A stretch of 18,867 nt of DNA from an uncultured Succinatimonas sp. (GTDB taxonomy: Bacteria > Pseudomonadota > Gammaproteobacteria > Enterobacterales > Succinivibrionaceae), in the NCBI GenBank assembly GCA_905201175.1, contig CAJKNC010000021.1:1-18867 (forward strand), read 5' to 3'. The translations under genes were made by a program, and so were the position numbers. Below, piece by piece: positions 6,978 to 15,060 of this stretch (its first letter is position 1; the number at the start of each line of letters is the position of its first letter). The notes beneath the pieces are model-generated. The model was not told the origin of the DNA. It saw nothing but the letters and a program-made list of their open reading frames with translations, and did not search any database.

Positions 6978-8444
6978 ATGCTGCGTATAATGGAAGAAGC
7001 ATTGACATTTGATGACCTTTTACTTGTTCCAGCTCATTCAACCGTATTACCGGCAACTGCAGATTTGCGTACACGTCTGACTTCCAATATCCAGCTGAAT
7101 ATTCCGATGATCTCTTCAGCAATGGATACCGTTACCGAGTCTAATCTGGCTATCGCCTTAGCTCAGGAAGGCGGCGTCGGCTTTATTCATAAGAATATGT
7201 CCATCGAGCGTCAGGCTGAGGAAGTTGCCCGTGTAAAGCGTTATGAAAGCGGCATGGTAACTCATCCAATTTCCGTACATCCTGATATGCCGATTGCTGA
7301 GGTCCGCGTTAAGGCAGCTAAATACGGCTTCGGCGGCTTCCCTGTAATTGATGAACAGGATAATTTATTAGGAATTATCACCGGCCGTGACATTCGCTTC
7401 GTTTCTGACGGCAATGTTAAGGTTCGTGACTGCATGACCCCGAAAGAGCGCTTAGTCACTGTACGCGAGAAAGCCTCCCGCGAAGAGGTTCAGGGCTTAA
7501 TGCAGAAGTACCGCATTGAAAAAGTTTTAGTTGTTGACGATACCTTCCACTTAAAGGGATTGATCACTGTTAAGGATTTCCAGAAATCCTCTAATAAGCC
7601 TAATGCCTGCAAGGATGCCTTAGGCAGACTGCGCGTCGGTGCTGCAGTCGGAGCCAGCGCCGGCAATGAAGAGCGCGCTAAGGCCTTAGTTGAGGCTGGC
7701 GTTGACGTTTTATTAGTTGACTCTTCACACGGACATTCTCAGGGCGTTTTAGATCGCATTAAGGCTCTGCGCAAGGCTTATCCGGATTTACCGATTATCG
7801 GCGGCAACGTAGCTACCGCAGCTGGTGCGGTTGCTTTAGCTGAGGCCGGCTGCAGTGCCGTTAAGGTTGGTATTGGTCCTGGCTCTATTTGTACTACTCG
7901 TATCGTAACAGGCTGCGGCGTACCGCAGATGACTGCCATTTCCAACGCTGTTGAGGCTATGAAGGGCTCAGACATTACAGTTATCGCAGACGGCGGCATC
8001 CGCTATTCAGGCGATATTGCCAAGGCTTTAGCTGCCGGCGCAAACTGCGTCATGGTCGGCTCTATGTTTGCCGGTACCGAGGAAGCTCCTGGCGAGATTG
8101 AGATTTATCAGGGCCGTTCCTTTAAGTCCTATCGCGGCATGGGCTCTTTAGCTGCTATGTCTCACGGTTCAGCTGACCGCTACTTCCAGTCTGACAATGC
8201 TGCCGACAAGCTAGTTCCGGAAGGCATTGAAGGCCGTGTTGCTTACAAGGGCGCCTTACGCGGCATTATTCATCAGCAGATGGGCGGCCTGCGCTCTGCC
8301 ATGGGTCTTACCGGCTGCGCTACCATTGATGAGCTGCGTACTAAAGCTCAGTTTGTACGCATTACCTCTGCAGGCTTCCATGAGTCACATGTTCATGATG
8401 TGACCATCACCAAGGAAGCTCCTAACTATCAAAGCCATGCTTAA
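6978..8444 (+). CDS. guaB: Inosine-5'-monophosphate dehydrogenase
   Basis: Oxidises IMP to XMP with NAD+, the first committed step of GMP synthesis in the cytoplasm. The protein is 488 residues, the same length as E. coli GuaB and closely similar along it. A TIM-barrel catalytic domain (about 1-90 and 200-488) is interrupted by two CBS domains (about 93-200) that bind adenine or guanine nucleotides. The catalytic loop GPGSICTTR carries Cys305. The IMP-binding ADGGIRYSGD segment, the NAD/flap region and the conserved C-terminal HVHDVTITKE are present. ATG 6978 is chosen because GGAGG sits five bases upstream and MLRIMEEALTFDD matches the family N-terminus; an in-frame TTG at 6966 overlaps the ribosome-binding site. 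It heads the guaB-guaA pair, with an extended -10 promoter upstream. Nothing is unusual. Confidence 0.98.
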   Translation: MLRIMEEALTFDDLLLVPAHSTVLPATADLRTRLTSNIQLNIPMISSAMDTVTESNLAIALAQEGGVGFIHKNMSIERQAEEVARVKRYESGMVTHPISVHPDMPIAEVRVKAAKYGFGGFPVIDEQDNLLGIITGRDIRFVSDGNVKVRDCMTPKERLVTVREKASREEVQGLMQKYRIEKVLVVDDTFHLKGLITVKDFQKSSNKPNACKDALGRLRVGAAVGASAGNEERAKALVEAGVDVLLVDSSHGHSQGVLDRIKALRKAYPDLPIIGGNVATAAGAVALAEAGCSAVKVGIGPGSICTTRIVTGCGVPQMTAISNAVEAMKGSDITVIADGGIRYSGDIAKALAAGANCVMVGSMFAGTEEAPGEIEIYQGRSFKSYRGMGSLAAMSHGSADRYFQSDNAADKLVPEGIEGRVAYKGALRGIIHQQMGGLRSAMGLTGCATIDELRTKAQFVRITSAGFHESHVHDVTITKEAPNYQSHA

Positions 8445-8456
8445 TCTATAATATCG

Positions 8457-8492
8457 ATATCCTCTCTTTAAAGGAGAGGATATTTTCTTTTT
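8457..8492 (+). terminator. Intrinsic terminator between guaB and guaA
   Basis: ATATCCTCTC (8457-8466) and GAGAGGATAT (8474-8483) form a 10-bp perfect stem with a 7-nt loop, followed by TTTCTTTTT. It lies 12 nt after the guaB stop and ends 24 nt before guaA. It probably reduces, rather than abolishes, guaA transcription from the guaB promoter, since no strong separate guaA promoter is visible. Confidence 0.82.
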
Positions 8493-8516
8493 GCCTTAAC
8501 CTTTTTTGAGAAGCTT

Positions 8517-10085
8517 ATGTCATCAGCAAATATTCATTCTGAAAAGATTCTTATCTTAGATTTTGGCTCCCAGGTTACTCAGCTTATTGCTCGTCGCGTG
8601 CGTGAAATCGGCGTATATTGCGAGATTTTGCCTTTTGATGCGGACGTAAAGCTGATGCAGGATTTTGCCCCGCAGGGCATTATTTTATCTGGCGGTCCTG
8701 AGTCTACAACCGAGCAGGGCTCCCCAAGAGCTCCGATGTGGGTTTTTGAGGCAGGCGTTCCTGTTTTAGGCATTTGCTATGGACTTCAGACCATGTCCGT
8801 TCAGTTAGGCGGCAAGGTTGAGGGCTCAAACAAGCGCGAATACGGCCATGCTACAGTAGAAATAGTAGATAAATGCCCGTTATTTGACGGCTTAAGCGAC
8901 CATGACGGAGCTCCTTTATTAGACGTATGGATGAGCCACGGCGATAAGGTTACCGCCTTAGCTCCGGGCTTTAAGGTTATAGGTCATACCGATACCTGCC
9001 CTTATGCAGCTGTTTACAATGAAGAGAAGCAGTTCTTCGGTGTACAGTTCCACCCTGAGGTTACTCATTCAAAGCAGGGCGGTGAAATGCTGCGCCGCTT
9101 TGTAATCGATGTCTGCAAGCTTCATGGACTTTGGTCACCCTCTGCAATTATTGAAGACGCTGTAGCCCGCATTCGTGCCGAGGTTGGTGATAAGAAGGTT
9201 CTGTTAGGCTTATCAGGCGGCGTCGATTCATCTGTTACTGCTTTATTACTGCAAAAAGCAATCGGCAAGCAGCTGACCTGCGTATTCGTAGATAACGGCT
9301 TGCTGCGCTTAAACGAAGGCAAGCAGGTTGAGGCAATGTTTGCCGGCATGGACTTGAACTTTGTGTATGCCGATGCAGAAGATCGCTTCCTTGAAGCCTT
9401 AAAGGGCGTATCCGATCCTGAGGCTAAGCGCAAGGTTATCGGCAAAACCTTTATTGATGTTTTCGCTGATGAAGCCCGCAAGCTTGAGGGCGTTGAATAC
9501 TTAGCTCAGGGCACTATTTACCCTGATGTTATTGAGTCAGCTGCAGCTAAGACCGGCAAGGCTCATGTCATCAAGTCTCACCACAATGTAGGCGGACTGC
9601 CTCCTGATTTGAAATTCAAATTAGTTGAGCCTTTGCGCGAGCTCTTTAAGGATGAAGTGCGCAGAATCGGTGTTGCTTTAGGTTTGCCTGAGGCTATGGT
9701 AATGCGTCATCCGTTCCCAGGCCCTGGCTTAGGCGTTCGCGTATTAGGCGAGCTTAAGAAAGAGTATTTAGATCTCTTGCGTCAGGCTGATGCCATTTTC
9801 ATGGAAGAGCTGAATAACAGCGGCTGGTATCAGAAGGTATCTCAGGCCTTTACCGTATTTTTGCCGGTACGTGCCGTAGGCGTTATGGGTGATCACCGCA
9901 GCTATGATTATGTAGTCTCATTAAGAGCCGTACAGACTATTGATTTTATGACTGCTAAGTGGGCGCCGTTGCCTTATGAGCTTTTAGGCAAGGTCTCAAA
10001 CCGCATCATCAATGAGATTAACGGCATTTCCCGCGTCGTATATGACATTTCAGGAAAACCGCCTGCAACTATTGAGTGGGAATAA
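8517..10085 (+). CDS. guaA: GMP synthase, glutamine-hydrolysing
   Basis: Converts XMP to GMP using ATP and ammonia from glutamine. The 522-residue protein has a class I glutamine amidotransferase domain (about 8-205) with the nucleophile Cys87 in VLGICYG and partners His179 and Glu181 in QFHPEV. An ATP-pyrophosphatase domain follows with the P-loop SGGVDSS (233-239), and then the C-terminal dimerisation domain ending PPATIEWE, typical of GuaA. Length and sequence follow the E. coli enzyme closely. The start ATG 8517 has a weak GAGAAG ahead. guaB is 72 nt upstream with a terminator between. The gene is complete, which fits integrases that insert at the guaA 3' end and restore it; the dead integrase at 10493-11163 lies directly downstream. 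No second copy of the guaA end is visible in the window. Confidence 0.98.
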   Translation: MSSANIHSEKILILDFGSQVTQLIARRVREIGVYCEILPFDADVKLMQDFAPQGIILSGGPESTTEQGSPRAPMWVFEAGVPVLGICYGLQTMSVQLGGKVEGSNKREYGHATVEIVDKCPLFDGLSDHDGAPLLDVWMSHGDKVTALAPGFKVIGHTDTCPYAAVYNEEKQFFGVQFHPEVTHSKQGGEMLRRFVIDVCKLHGLWSPSAIIEDAVARIRAEVGDKKVLLGLSGGVDSSVTALLLQKAIGKQLTCVFVDNGLLRLNEGKQVEAMFAGMDLNFVYADAEDRFLEALKGVSDPEAKRKVIGKTFIDVFADEARKLEGVEYLAQGTIYPDVIESAAAKTGKAHVIKSHHNVGGLPPDLKFKLVEPLRELFKDEVRRIGVALGLPEAMVMRHPFPGPGLGVRVLGELKKEYLDLLRQADAIFMEELNNSGWYQKVSQAFTVFLPVRAVGVMGDHRSYDYVVSLRAVQTIDFMTAKWAPLPYELLGKVSNRIINEINGISRVVYDISGKPPATIEWE

Positions 10086-10094
10086 AAATTACAG

Positions 10095-10132
10095 CCCCAG
10101 GAAAGCCTGCATATATGCAGGCTTTCCTGGGG
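10095..10132 (+). terminator. Perfect 38-bp palindrome after guaA
   Basis: CCCCAGGAAAGCCTGCATA is followed without spacer by its exact reverse complement, nine bases after the guaA stop. It is GC-rich in an AT-rich stretch. A terminator for guaA is the natural reading, but no U-tract follows (AGGATATATATAATG). It also marks the exact border between the chromosomal backbone and the AT-rich island. Confidence 0.65.
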
Positions 10133-10492
10133 AGGATATATATAATGAATATAAATTGAGTATATTTTGATTTTTTATCATGATTAAATGTTATTATCTG
10201 TTTATTAAAATAGCTGTTCTTTATTAACTTGTAGATCTATTTCGATTGGCTTAAGATTTCTTTTAGTTAATTGATAGTATAGAGAATTTGTTCACAATAC
10301 GGTCTCCATACTTAACTGACAGATAAATATTGCCATTATAGGGATTTTTCTAGTAAAGTAGATTTTGTAAAACAGAAGCATCTTGTAAAAAACATTGAGT
10401 CTGCATTATTTTTACTAGATTATAATTGATAGTCACATGATTAAGATGGAGTTATATCTATAAGATCCTGTTGCTACATCTGCTAGCATACC
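10133..10492. other. AT-rich non-coding stretch at the island border
   Basis: About 360 bp without an open frame, RNA gene or repeat that I can recognise. Base composition shifts to very low GC here. The lost N-terminal part of the decayed integrase and any attachment-site sequence would be expected in this interval, but I cannot point to either. Confidence 0.5.
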
Positions 10493-11163
10493 ATGATTAA
10501 CAAGAAGTATATCATACAATACAAGATACTCCATTATTTGTTTAGGAGAGTATCAACGATATCATTGCTATAAATGTCATGTTATGGCGTAACATCGTCA
10601 TTGTGAATTGGAGAGATCCTATCTATCTTAAGATTACTAATAATCTCACCTCAATCTTCAACTACATCGTCATGTCTTATTATCTGAAATAAAATCTTTG
10701 CTGAAATGTAGAATGTATAGTGAACTCCAAAGCAAAGATGAAGTAAGTCTTGACAATAGAAGAGATCTAAACTTTTGCAGAATACCTGATGGATAAGTAA
10801 CTCTTATTTTTGGCATTTCAAATTCTATTATGGGAAAGATTTGCGTTAGTGAACTGTTATATTTTGCGTTTTGATCTGTTAAATTAGTTGGAAAATGTCT
10901 TTATTATCAGCAAATCATATTAGTGCTTGAAAGATAATGATGTTATTTCATCATTAAAAAGTAACCATAGAGTCGTTATTTCGCAATTCTTAGTAGAGTA
11001 TACCTAGTATTATAGGGTAAGTCTATATGACAAGTAGTTTGTATGTTTCGCTGTGTGTCCTTTAGTGTAAATACAATTACAATAAAAAGGGACTGCATTA
11101 GGAAATTAACAGTAATGATAACCTAATTATTTAGGGTGATAATATAGAAACATTGAAAATACT
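10493..11163 (+). pseudogene. Decayed tyrosine recombinase (phage/ICE-type integrase)
   Basis: Conceptual translation, read through stops, gives the order of segments found in a Xer-like phage integrase. TMINKKYIIQYKILHY (from 10493) resembles the N-terminal arm-binding start. After a frameshift, INVMLWRN (10570-10593) and then YLKITNNLTSIFNY (from 10624) match the core-binding SAM-like domain. VLTIEEI (from 10747), LAFQILLW and ENVFIISKSY lead into KDNDVIS, SNHRVVISQFLVE, which follow the catalytic-domain pattern of integrases (INKSYQRL-DVIT-PKT-SNRVISIP). The stretch 10564-11004 keeps one frame despite seven internal stops (TAA/TGA/TAG). Downstream, RKLTV (near 11100) and GDNIETLKI (11135-11161, another frame) resemble the HDLRH and LGHxNIETTL segments, with the catalytic region largely lost. 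It is certainly non-functional. Its place right after guaA supports an old island inserted at the guaA 3' end. The homology call is by eye from motif order. Confidence 0.78.
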
Positions 11164-11256
11164 ATTTCTTAGATATTGGGTCCGCATTAGATGTATGTAT
11201 ATTGATCATTTATACAATACGAGTATAAGAAGATTTGAGTTATATCTACAATTTCA

Positions 11257-11526
11257 ATGGGGCAAAATACAAAAAAAGTCAGGATAAGTTTGTTAAGGTT
11301 ATGGGGTAATCATGAATATTCGATTGAAAATGACAATGAGATGGCTTTTTCTAAATTCATTAACAATTATCCAAACATTATTATAATCGACAGAAGAACT
11401 TGCATTTGGGTGGAAACTGAAGTTTTTACTTCACAAGTTAAGATAGTCGGGAAAAAGATTGATCTAGGCAATGCAAGGTTTAACGCAACATGGGATAAAT
11501 ACCGATACTATTATGATATTTTGTGA
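11257..11526 (+). CDS. Hypothetical 89-aa open frame, unrecognised
   Basis: I do not recognise this frame. It has no ribosome-binding site before its ATG (ATCTACAATTTCA precedes), lies in AT-rich DNA directly after the integrase remnant, and ends 97 nt before the nuclease gene. The C-terminal half, with a patterned stretch around VGKKIDLGNARFNATWDKY, looks like real protein sequence, not random translation, so it may be the tail of a larger decayed gene. The in-frame stop at 11236-11238 blocks extension upstream. No signal peptide, membrane helix or catalytic motif is visible. It may not be expressed. Confidence 0.35.
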   Translation: MGQNTKKVRISLLRLWGNHEYSIENDNEMAFSKFINNYPNIIIIDRRTCIWVETEVFTSQVKIVGKKIDLGNARFNATWDKYRYYYDIL

Positions 11527-11623
11527 TAGTGAAATTATTTTAACATATACACTGAGTATGAGTCAGTTGTTGAATTGATGAAGCGTTATAGTGTAAAAAC
11601 TAAGTGGTAAGGAGATGTTAAAA

Positions 11624-12700
11624 TTGTCAAAAAAGCCAAAAGTGGAATCTATTGATACCAAGGCTGGAAGTCTGGCTTATAACAGGTTGGATATGCAGGT
11701 TAGCCAGGCTTTGCATATGGCAATTGAACTTTTCCCAAATTTAAATTATTTGCTTGTCTTAGACCACTATGATGATATTACTATTTTTGATGATGATAAA
11801 TCACCTAAGAATGTAAGTTACTATCAAATGAAAACTAATGAAGAATCAATCAGTATCAATACAGCAATATCTTAGAAATGGTTTGAAAAATTATATAAAC
11901 AACTTGAGAGACCTGATTGGATTGTTAAAGAACTTGGATTAATTACAAATTGTCCATTAAAAATGACAGTAGTTTTAAAGGACAAGGCAGACAAGCTACA
12001 TAAAAAAGAAACGAGATATCTCTCCGAGTATACGCCTTTTTCCAAATTTAACCATCAGATCATAGAGAAAATCAAAAAAGATATTGCTAAAAGTCAAGGA
12101 ATTTCAATATCAGATGTAGATTTATCAAAATTTGTGCACATGAGGACTACATTGACTATATCTAAACATAGGGAAATTGTGGAGCATGAGATGAGTAATT
12201 TTTTATATAGTCGTTACCATCAAATCTCAATTAATTCAGTAAAAACAATTTTTGCTTCTATGATAGAGCTATTTGTTAAAAGACAGGGCTATGAATTATT
12301 GGCTAATGATGCCTCATTTTTAGAGGTAAAAAAACATAAAGGCGTATCTAAGGGTGACTTATCTCGAATTATTGATGTTTCTATAGAACTGTCTCTTCCA
12401 CAATTTAATGAAATTGAACGGTTATTAAATTTTGTAAATGATGCTGACAGAAATGATGCTGCTTATCAATACATGATGATTTATAGCGATATTCAAAATA
12501 AGAACACAACATTTGATATAGTGTTCACCAAAGTAAAAAATTTAGTTTCTAATAATCCTCGAAACAATGAAGAGTCTGTTAATGATTATTGTAATCGCAT
12601 TTATACACTTATACAAAAAAATTATTTGATTTATAGCAAGAACTATATATTTGTGTTGATTGCTAGCATGATAATTAACGAGTTGAGGCAGCAAATATGA
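11624..12700 (+). pseudogene. Cap4/DUF4297-type dsDNA nuclease effector, interrupted by an in-frame TAG
   Basis: One continuous frame of about 358 codons is broken only by TAG at 11873-11875. The N-terminal part fits a Cap4/DUF4297-like PD-(D/E)xK nuclease: LVLDHYDDITIF with acidic candidates, then SYYQMKT as the Q-x-K strand. After the stop, the segment from 11876 (KWFEKLYKQLERPDW) continues the family pattern without a frame change. The remaining C-terminal residues are helical with no motif I recognise and could be the sensor or ATPase-binding region. TTG 11624 is preferred as start: AAGGAG lies nine bases before it, while the upstream ATG 11615 abuts the ribosome-binding site. The stop TGA overlaps the ATPase start (ATGA), indicating translational coupling. 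It would act as the DNA-degrading effector of a Lamassu/ABC-3C-like module. The TAG could be a real mutation, an assembly error or a suppressed codon. No ribosome-binding site precedes ATG 11963, so a separate second protein is unlikely. Confidence 0.75.
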
Positions 12701-14379
12701 AAGAAGTTTGCTTTTCGAGAATTCTTATCGCAGATTTAGATAAAAAGACAGCACATATTGAAAAATTTGTTAAGGGCTTAAATGTGATTACAAGCAAGGA
12801 TAATCATGTAGGAAAGTCATCATTGCTAAAATCACTATATTATACAATGGGAGCAGAGATTCAGTTTGACAAAACATGGAATAAAAATTCTAAACTTTGT
12901 GTAGTCTCATTTACAGTAGGAGATATTGAATACAAAATTGCCAGATGGATGAAACGATTTGCTGTTTTTCGTAGTAAATATCTTATTAAGCTGACAGATC
13001 ATATTACCAGTGAGTTAGCACCATTAATGGAAGAAATTTTTGGATTTGCGGTTTATTTACCGAATAAGCGCACTTTAAGAGTAGAAATAGCACCTCCAGC
13101 ATTTATTTATATGCCTTACTATATTGATCAAGATCGAGGATGGTCTGGACTTTATGAAAGTTTTGACTACATTGAGCAATATCAGAAAAAAGAGCGCATT
13201 AAATCGCTCTACTATCACCTTAATATTTATACAAAGAACACTGTTGAATTACTTGCTGAACGAGATCGACTAAAAGATCGGCAAGAGGAATTTAAACATG
13301 AGAATTTTCGACTGACAACAATTCTAACGGCCTTAAATGAGGAAATTCAAAATCTTCCTCCAGCTGAAACATATGATGATTTGGAAATAAGTTTGCAAAT
13401 TCCGAGAGAGCGTATAGCAAAAATGGTTGGAGAAATTGGTAAAACAAGAAATTTGATTCAATCGTTAGAAACAACGCTATACCAATACAAGTATCAATTA
13501 AAAGTTATTAGGAACCATATTGCGGTTAAAGATAAATCATACAAGCGTATTTTATCTGATTTTGTTTGCCCTAACTGTGGATACATTCCAAATGAAGAAA
13601 TCTTTAGCTTAGTTAAAAAAAACTATGGTATCCTCAACGAAGATTATATATGTCAGCAAATTGAGTTATTAATTACCTCTATTTCCGAAAAGTTGAGAGA
13701 GGCTAAGAATCAGTATATAACTCAAATGAGTTTACTTCGAGACGAAGAAATAGCATTTAAAGTTGAACAAGATCAGTTTGAGGTTTATGTTCGTCATAGA
13801 GGATTAAAAGACTCATTACATCGATTCCAAGAACAGTTGGATTTTGTTTGTAGTGAGGATGATAAGATAGTTACTAAATTAAAAGAAATTTCTAATAAAT
13901 TAACAAGGTTACCTAATAAAAAGAAAGTCGAAGAAAAATATATTGAGTTAGCAAGATTGAATATCACAAAGCTTGGTGCTTGGGATGTAAGTTATGATAA
14001 AAATATTTATTTGTTAAAGCCGATAAGAGCTCAAGGAACTCTGGAGAATAAGATAATTTTGGCACAAATTATAGCATTATTCCAAACTATGGATTACTTT
14101 AAGAGTAGTGCAACTCGTTTTCCTTTTGTTGTGGATTCTCCTCGAGGTAATGAAGCTAGTGATAAAAGTAGCAAGGAAATATTGAAACTTATTACTGAGT
14201 TGAATATGTTACCGCAAATTATTCTTGCAACAATCGATTACGAGGAATTTGAGGAAGACCTGCCAATTCCTGCATTGACAATCAATTTGACTGAACAAAG
14301 AAATTTGTTATCTGATGAAGTTTATAGTAAAAATTATACGGAAATTGAATCATTAATGGAATTATTAAAAAAGGTATAA
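12697..14379 (+). CDS. SMC/Rad50-like ATPase of a Lamassu/ABC-3C-type defence module
   Basis: A 560-residue ATPase with split ABC-type halves. The Walker A variant SKDNHVGKSS (33-42; the first Gly is Ser) is followed by a linker segment YYIDQDRGWSG (141-151). Two coiled-coil arms (about 185-285 and 325-410) flank a hook with CPNCG (Cys291, Cys294), like half of a Rad50 zinc hook. The C-terminal half has a signature-like QGTLENKIILAQ (446-457) and a Walker B region FPFVVDSPRGNE (475-486), followed by a D-loop-like stretch. Such compact SMC proteins pair with Cap4-type nucleases in Lamassu and related ABC-three-component anti-phage systems, where the ATPase senses DNA ends or phage structures and releases the nuclease. 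Its ATG overlaps the nuclease stop by 4 nt. The gene is intact. No third (LmuC or middle-component) gene is adjacent. The family placement is by motif layout; DUF3732-like ATPases are an alternative. Confidence 0.72.
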   Translation: MKEVCFSRILIADLDKKTAHIEKFVKGLNVITSKDNHVGKSSLLKSLYYTMGAEIQFDKTWNKNSKLCVVSFTVGDIEYKIARWMKRFAVFRSKYLIKLTDHITSELAPLMEEIFGFAVYLPNKRTLRVEIAPPAFIYMPYYIDQDRGWSGLYESFDYIEQYQKKERIKSLYYHLNIYTKNTVELLAERDRLKDRQEEFKHENFRLTTILTALNEEIQNLPPAETYDDLEISLQIPRERIAKMVGEIGKTRNLIQSLETTLYQYKYQLKVIRNHIAVKDKSYKRILSDFVCPNCGYIPNEEIFSLVKKNYGILNEDYICQQIELLITSISEKLREAKNQYITQMSLLRDEEIAFKVEQDQFEVYVRHRGLKDSLHRFQEQLDFVCSEDDKIVTKLKEISNKLTRLPNKKKVEEKYIELARLNITKLGAWDVSYDKNIYLLKPIRAQGTLENKIILAQIIALFQTMDYFKSSATRFPFVVDSPRGNEASDKSSKEILKLITELNMLPQIILATIDYEEFEEDLPIPALTINLTEQRNLLSDEVYSKNYTEIESLMELLKKV

Positions 14380-15060
14380 TGTGAATATTGTAGATTTATA
14401 ATTTGATATGTATGAAACGATAAGAGTATAGAAAGAGTAATCATTTATTCTAAAATCTTAGCAATCATTAAGTATATTTTAAGTAAACTATTTGGTGAAA
14501 CATAAAAACATACATGTAAATTAGAGAAAAATTCACTAATTTGTAGCGTATACTCTATATAAAATATGTATACCTCATGAACATGAAAGTAAATAGCAAG
14601 TTTTATCCTGATGAGAAAAATATATTTGTAGAGTCTACAATATAGTATTTTCATGAGTATTTATCCTTAGTTTAATAGCATGTTTAAAATCCTCTTTTGT
14701 TTATTTCATAAAGAAGTAGCGGATAAGATTATAGGTACAAAGAAAAAATTATTTATATGAAAAAGTCTTACTGATTTTTATGAGTTAGTAAGACTTTTTT
14801 TGTTATATCTATACAGAATGATATTGATGCTAAACAGCGTAATTCAAATTGCTAACAATTAAGTATTGATTGTCTATCTTCATCTCCATGTTATAACTTT
14901 TGTAGCTATAAAGGACTTGCAAAAAAAGGATGTATGGAAATTTTTTTTTCAAAATACTTTTGTATGAAACATTATTTAAATGTCTTAATCTTCAAAAGAG
15001 TGATCTTATTAAATTCATTATCGATAAATAAAAGTTATTTTACAGTAAGGAGAAAAACAA
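14380..15060. other. 680-bp AT-rich gap between the two defence modules
   Basis: There is no convincing gene here. Short translations such as one around 14575-14640 look partly protein-like (NMKVNSKFYPDEKNIFVES) but have no start signal and run into stops, so a decayed small gene is possible. A strong terminator lies at 14760-14801. The last 60 nt lead into gajA and hold its AAGGAG ribosome-binding site; I cannot place its promoter. Confidence 0.5.
14760..14801 (+). terminator. Strong intrinsic terminator without an obvious gene upstream
   Basis: AAAAAGTCTTACT (14760-14772) and AGTAAGACTTTTT (14787-14799) form a 13-bp perfect stem with a 14-nt loop, ending in seven T's. The stem is flanked by A's upstream, so it could work in both directions. 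It ends 380 nt after the ATPase gene and 260 nt before gajA, so it may terminate the nuclease-ATPase transcript or an unrecognised small RNA. Confidence 0.8.

Noticed and set aside
7262..9481. Minus-strand open frames opposite guaB and guaA (7262-7459, 7778-7999, 8579-8773, 9122-9481)
   Set aside because: They lie inside strongly conserved genes on the other strand, have no family-like sequence, and are shadow frames.
10062..10085. Second copy of the guaA 3' end as the far attachment site of the island
   Set aside because: I looked for a repeat of the ATTGAGTGGGAATAA region downstream and found none inside the window; it may lie beyond the right edge.
11963..12700. Independent 245-aa gene for the C-terminal half of the nuclease
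   Set aside because: It is in the same frame as the upstream part, lacks a ribosome-binding site before its ATG, and family-like sequence continues upstream of that ATG to the TAG.
13292..13474. Minus-strand frames inside the SMC, gajA and gajB genes (13292-13474, 15246-15473, 17983-18243, 18543-18725)
   Set aside because: They are antisense to genes with clear motifs and have no start signals or recognisable domains.
14445..14654. A 69-aa minus-strand frame rich in Ile, Tyr and Phe
   Set aside because: Its composition is what AT-rich non-coding DNA gives, there is no ribosome-binding site, and it resembles no protein I know.
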